64,000 nucleotides of DNA from Cristatella mucedo (taxonomy: Eukaryota > Bryozoa > Phylactolaemata > Cristatellidae): positions 6,707,501 to 6,771,500 of the forward strand of contig WPIO01000008.1 in NCBI GenBank assembly GCA_009760855.2, given 5' to 3'. Under the pieces are notes generated by a model. That model saw nothing but the letters and a program-made list of their open reading frames with translations. It had not been told where the DNA came from and did not search any database. Shown piece by piece: positions 63,931 through 64,000 of this stretch (position 1 is its first letter; the number at the start of each line of letters is the position of its first letter). The translations under genes and the position numbers were made by a program.

Positions 63931-64000
63931 CTAAAATAGGGTGCAGGCAGCAAAGCATGGGCAGCAGCAGCCATGGCCATGTGCTGGCGCAAAGAGTGCA

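Overview
The window reads as metazoan (or very close relative) nuclear DNA, most likely a marine invertebrate and plausibly a sponge; that placement is an inference. The grounds are an intron-rich gene with GT-AG introns of a few hundred bases to about 3 kb, many 5'-truncated non-LTR retrotransposon copies of the CR1/L2 style, tRNA-derived SINEs, solo LTRs and abundant microsatellites. No bacterial operon structure is present.

Nearly the whole window is one giant minus-strand gene. I traced 56 coding exons from 63930 down to a TAA stop at 1741-1743. The 5' end lies beyond the window. All splice phases agree except at one junction (7776/7818). The exons total about 13.3 kb of coding sequence, or about 4,430 residues. 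The predicted product is a type I membrane protein. Exons 1-38 (63930 to 19373) encode an array of cysteine-rich ephrin-receptor-like (GCC2/GCC3) modules. Exons 39-40 encode a short C-C-x-GRTFQ/PSDxxCxC EGF-like unit. Exons 41-45 encode a cysteine-poor membrane-proximal region, with a beta-rich stretch that could be cupredoxin-like, followed by one transmembrane helix (12186-12251). Exons 46-56 encode an unusual cytoplasmic tail of about 1,120 residues that mixes coiled-coil segments with repeats of the form [V/I]-D-P-x-T/S-G-x(3)-P-V. I do not recognise a named orthologue and give no symbol. A surface receptor, adhesion or cytoskeleton-linked role is inference only.

The introns hold nearly all other features. 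Two LINE families are present: LINE-A with an (ATT)n tail and LINE-B with an (ATTAC)n tail. There are at least two tRNA-derived SINE families, one of which appears to share its 3' end with LINE-A. Two nearly identical solo LTRs (42911-44347 and 55717-57199) both sit at CATG target sites. Several introns carry minisatellites with 14-, 15- and 21-bp units, a long GCA-rich tract, and (CT)n, (CA)n, (AT)n and poly-C tracts. One GC-rich segment (about 21890-22700) is unexplained.

Points worth a second look are the receptor architecture itself, three GC-AG introns in one gene, the 41-bp junction with conflicting phase, the recovered terminal exon, and the SINE palindrome and tail sharing.
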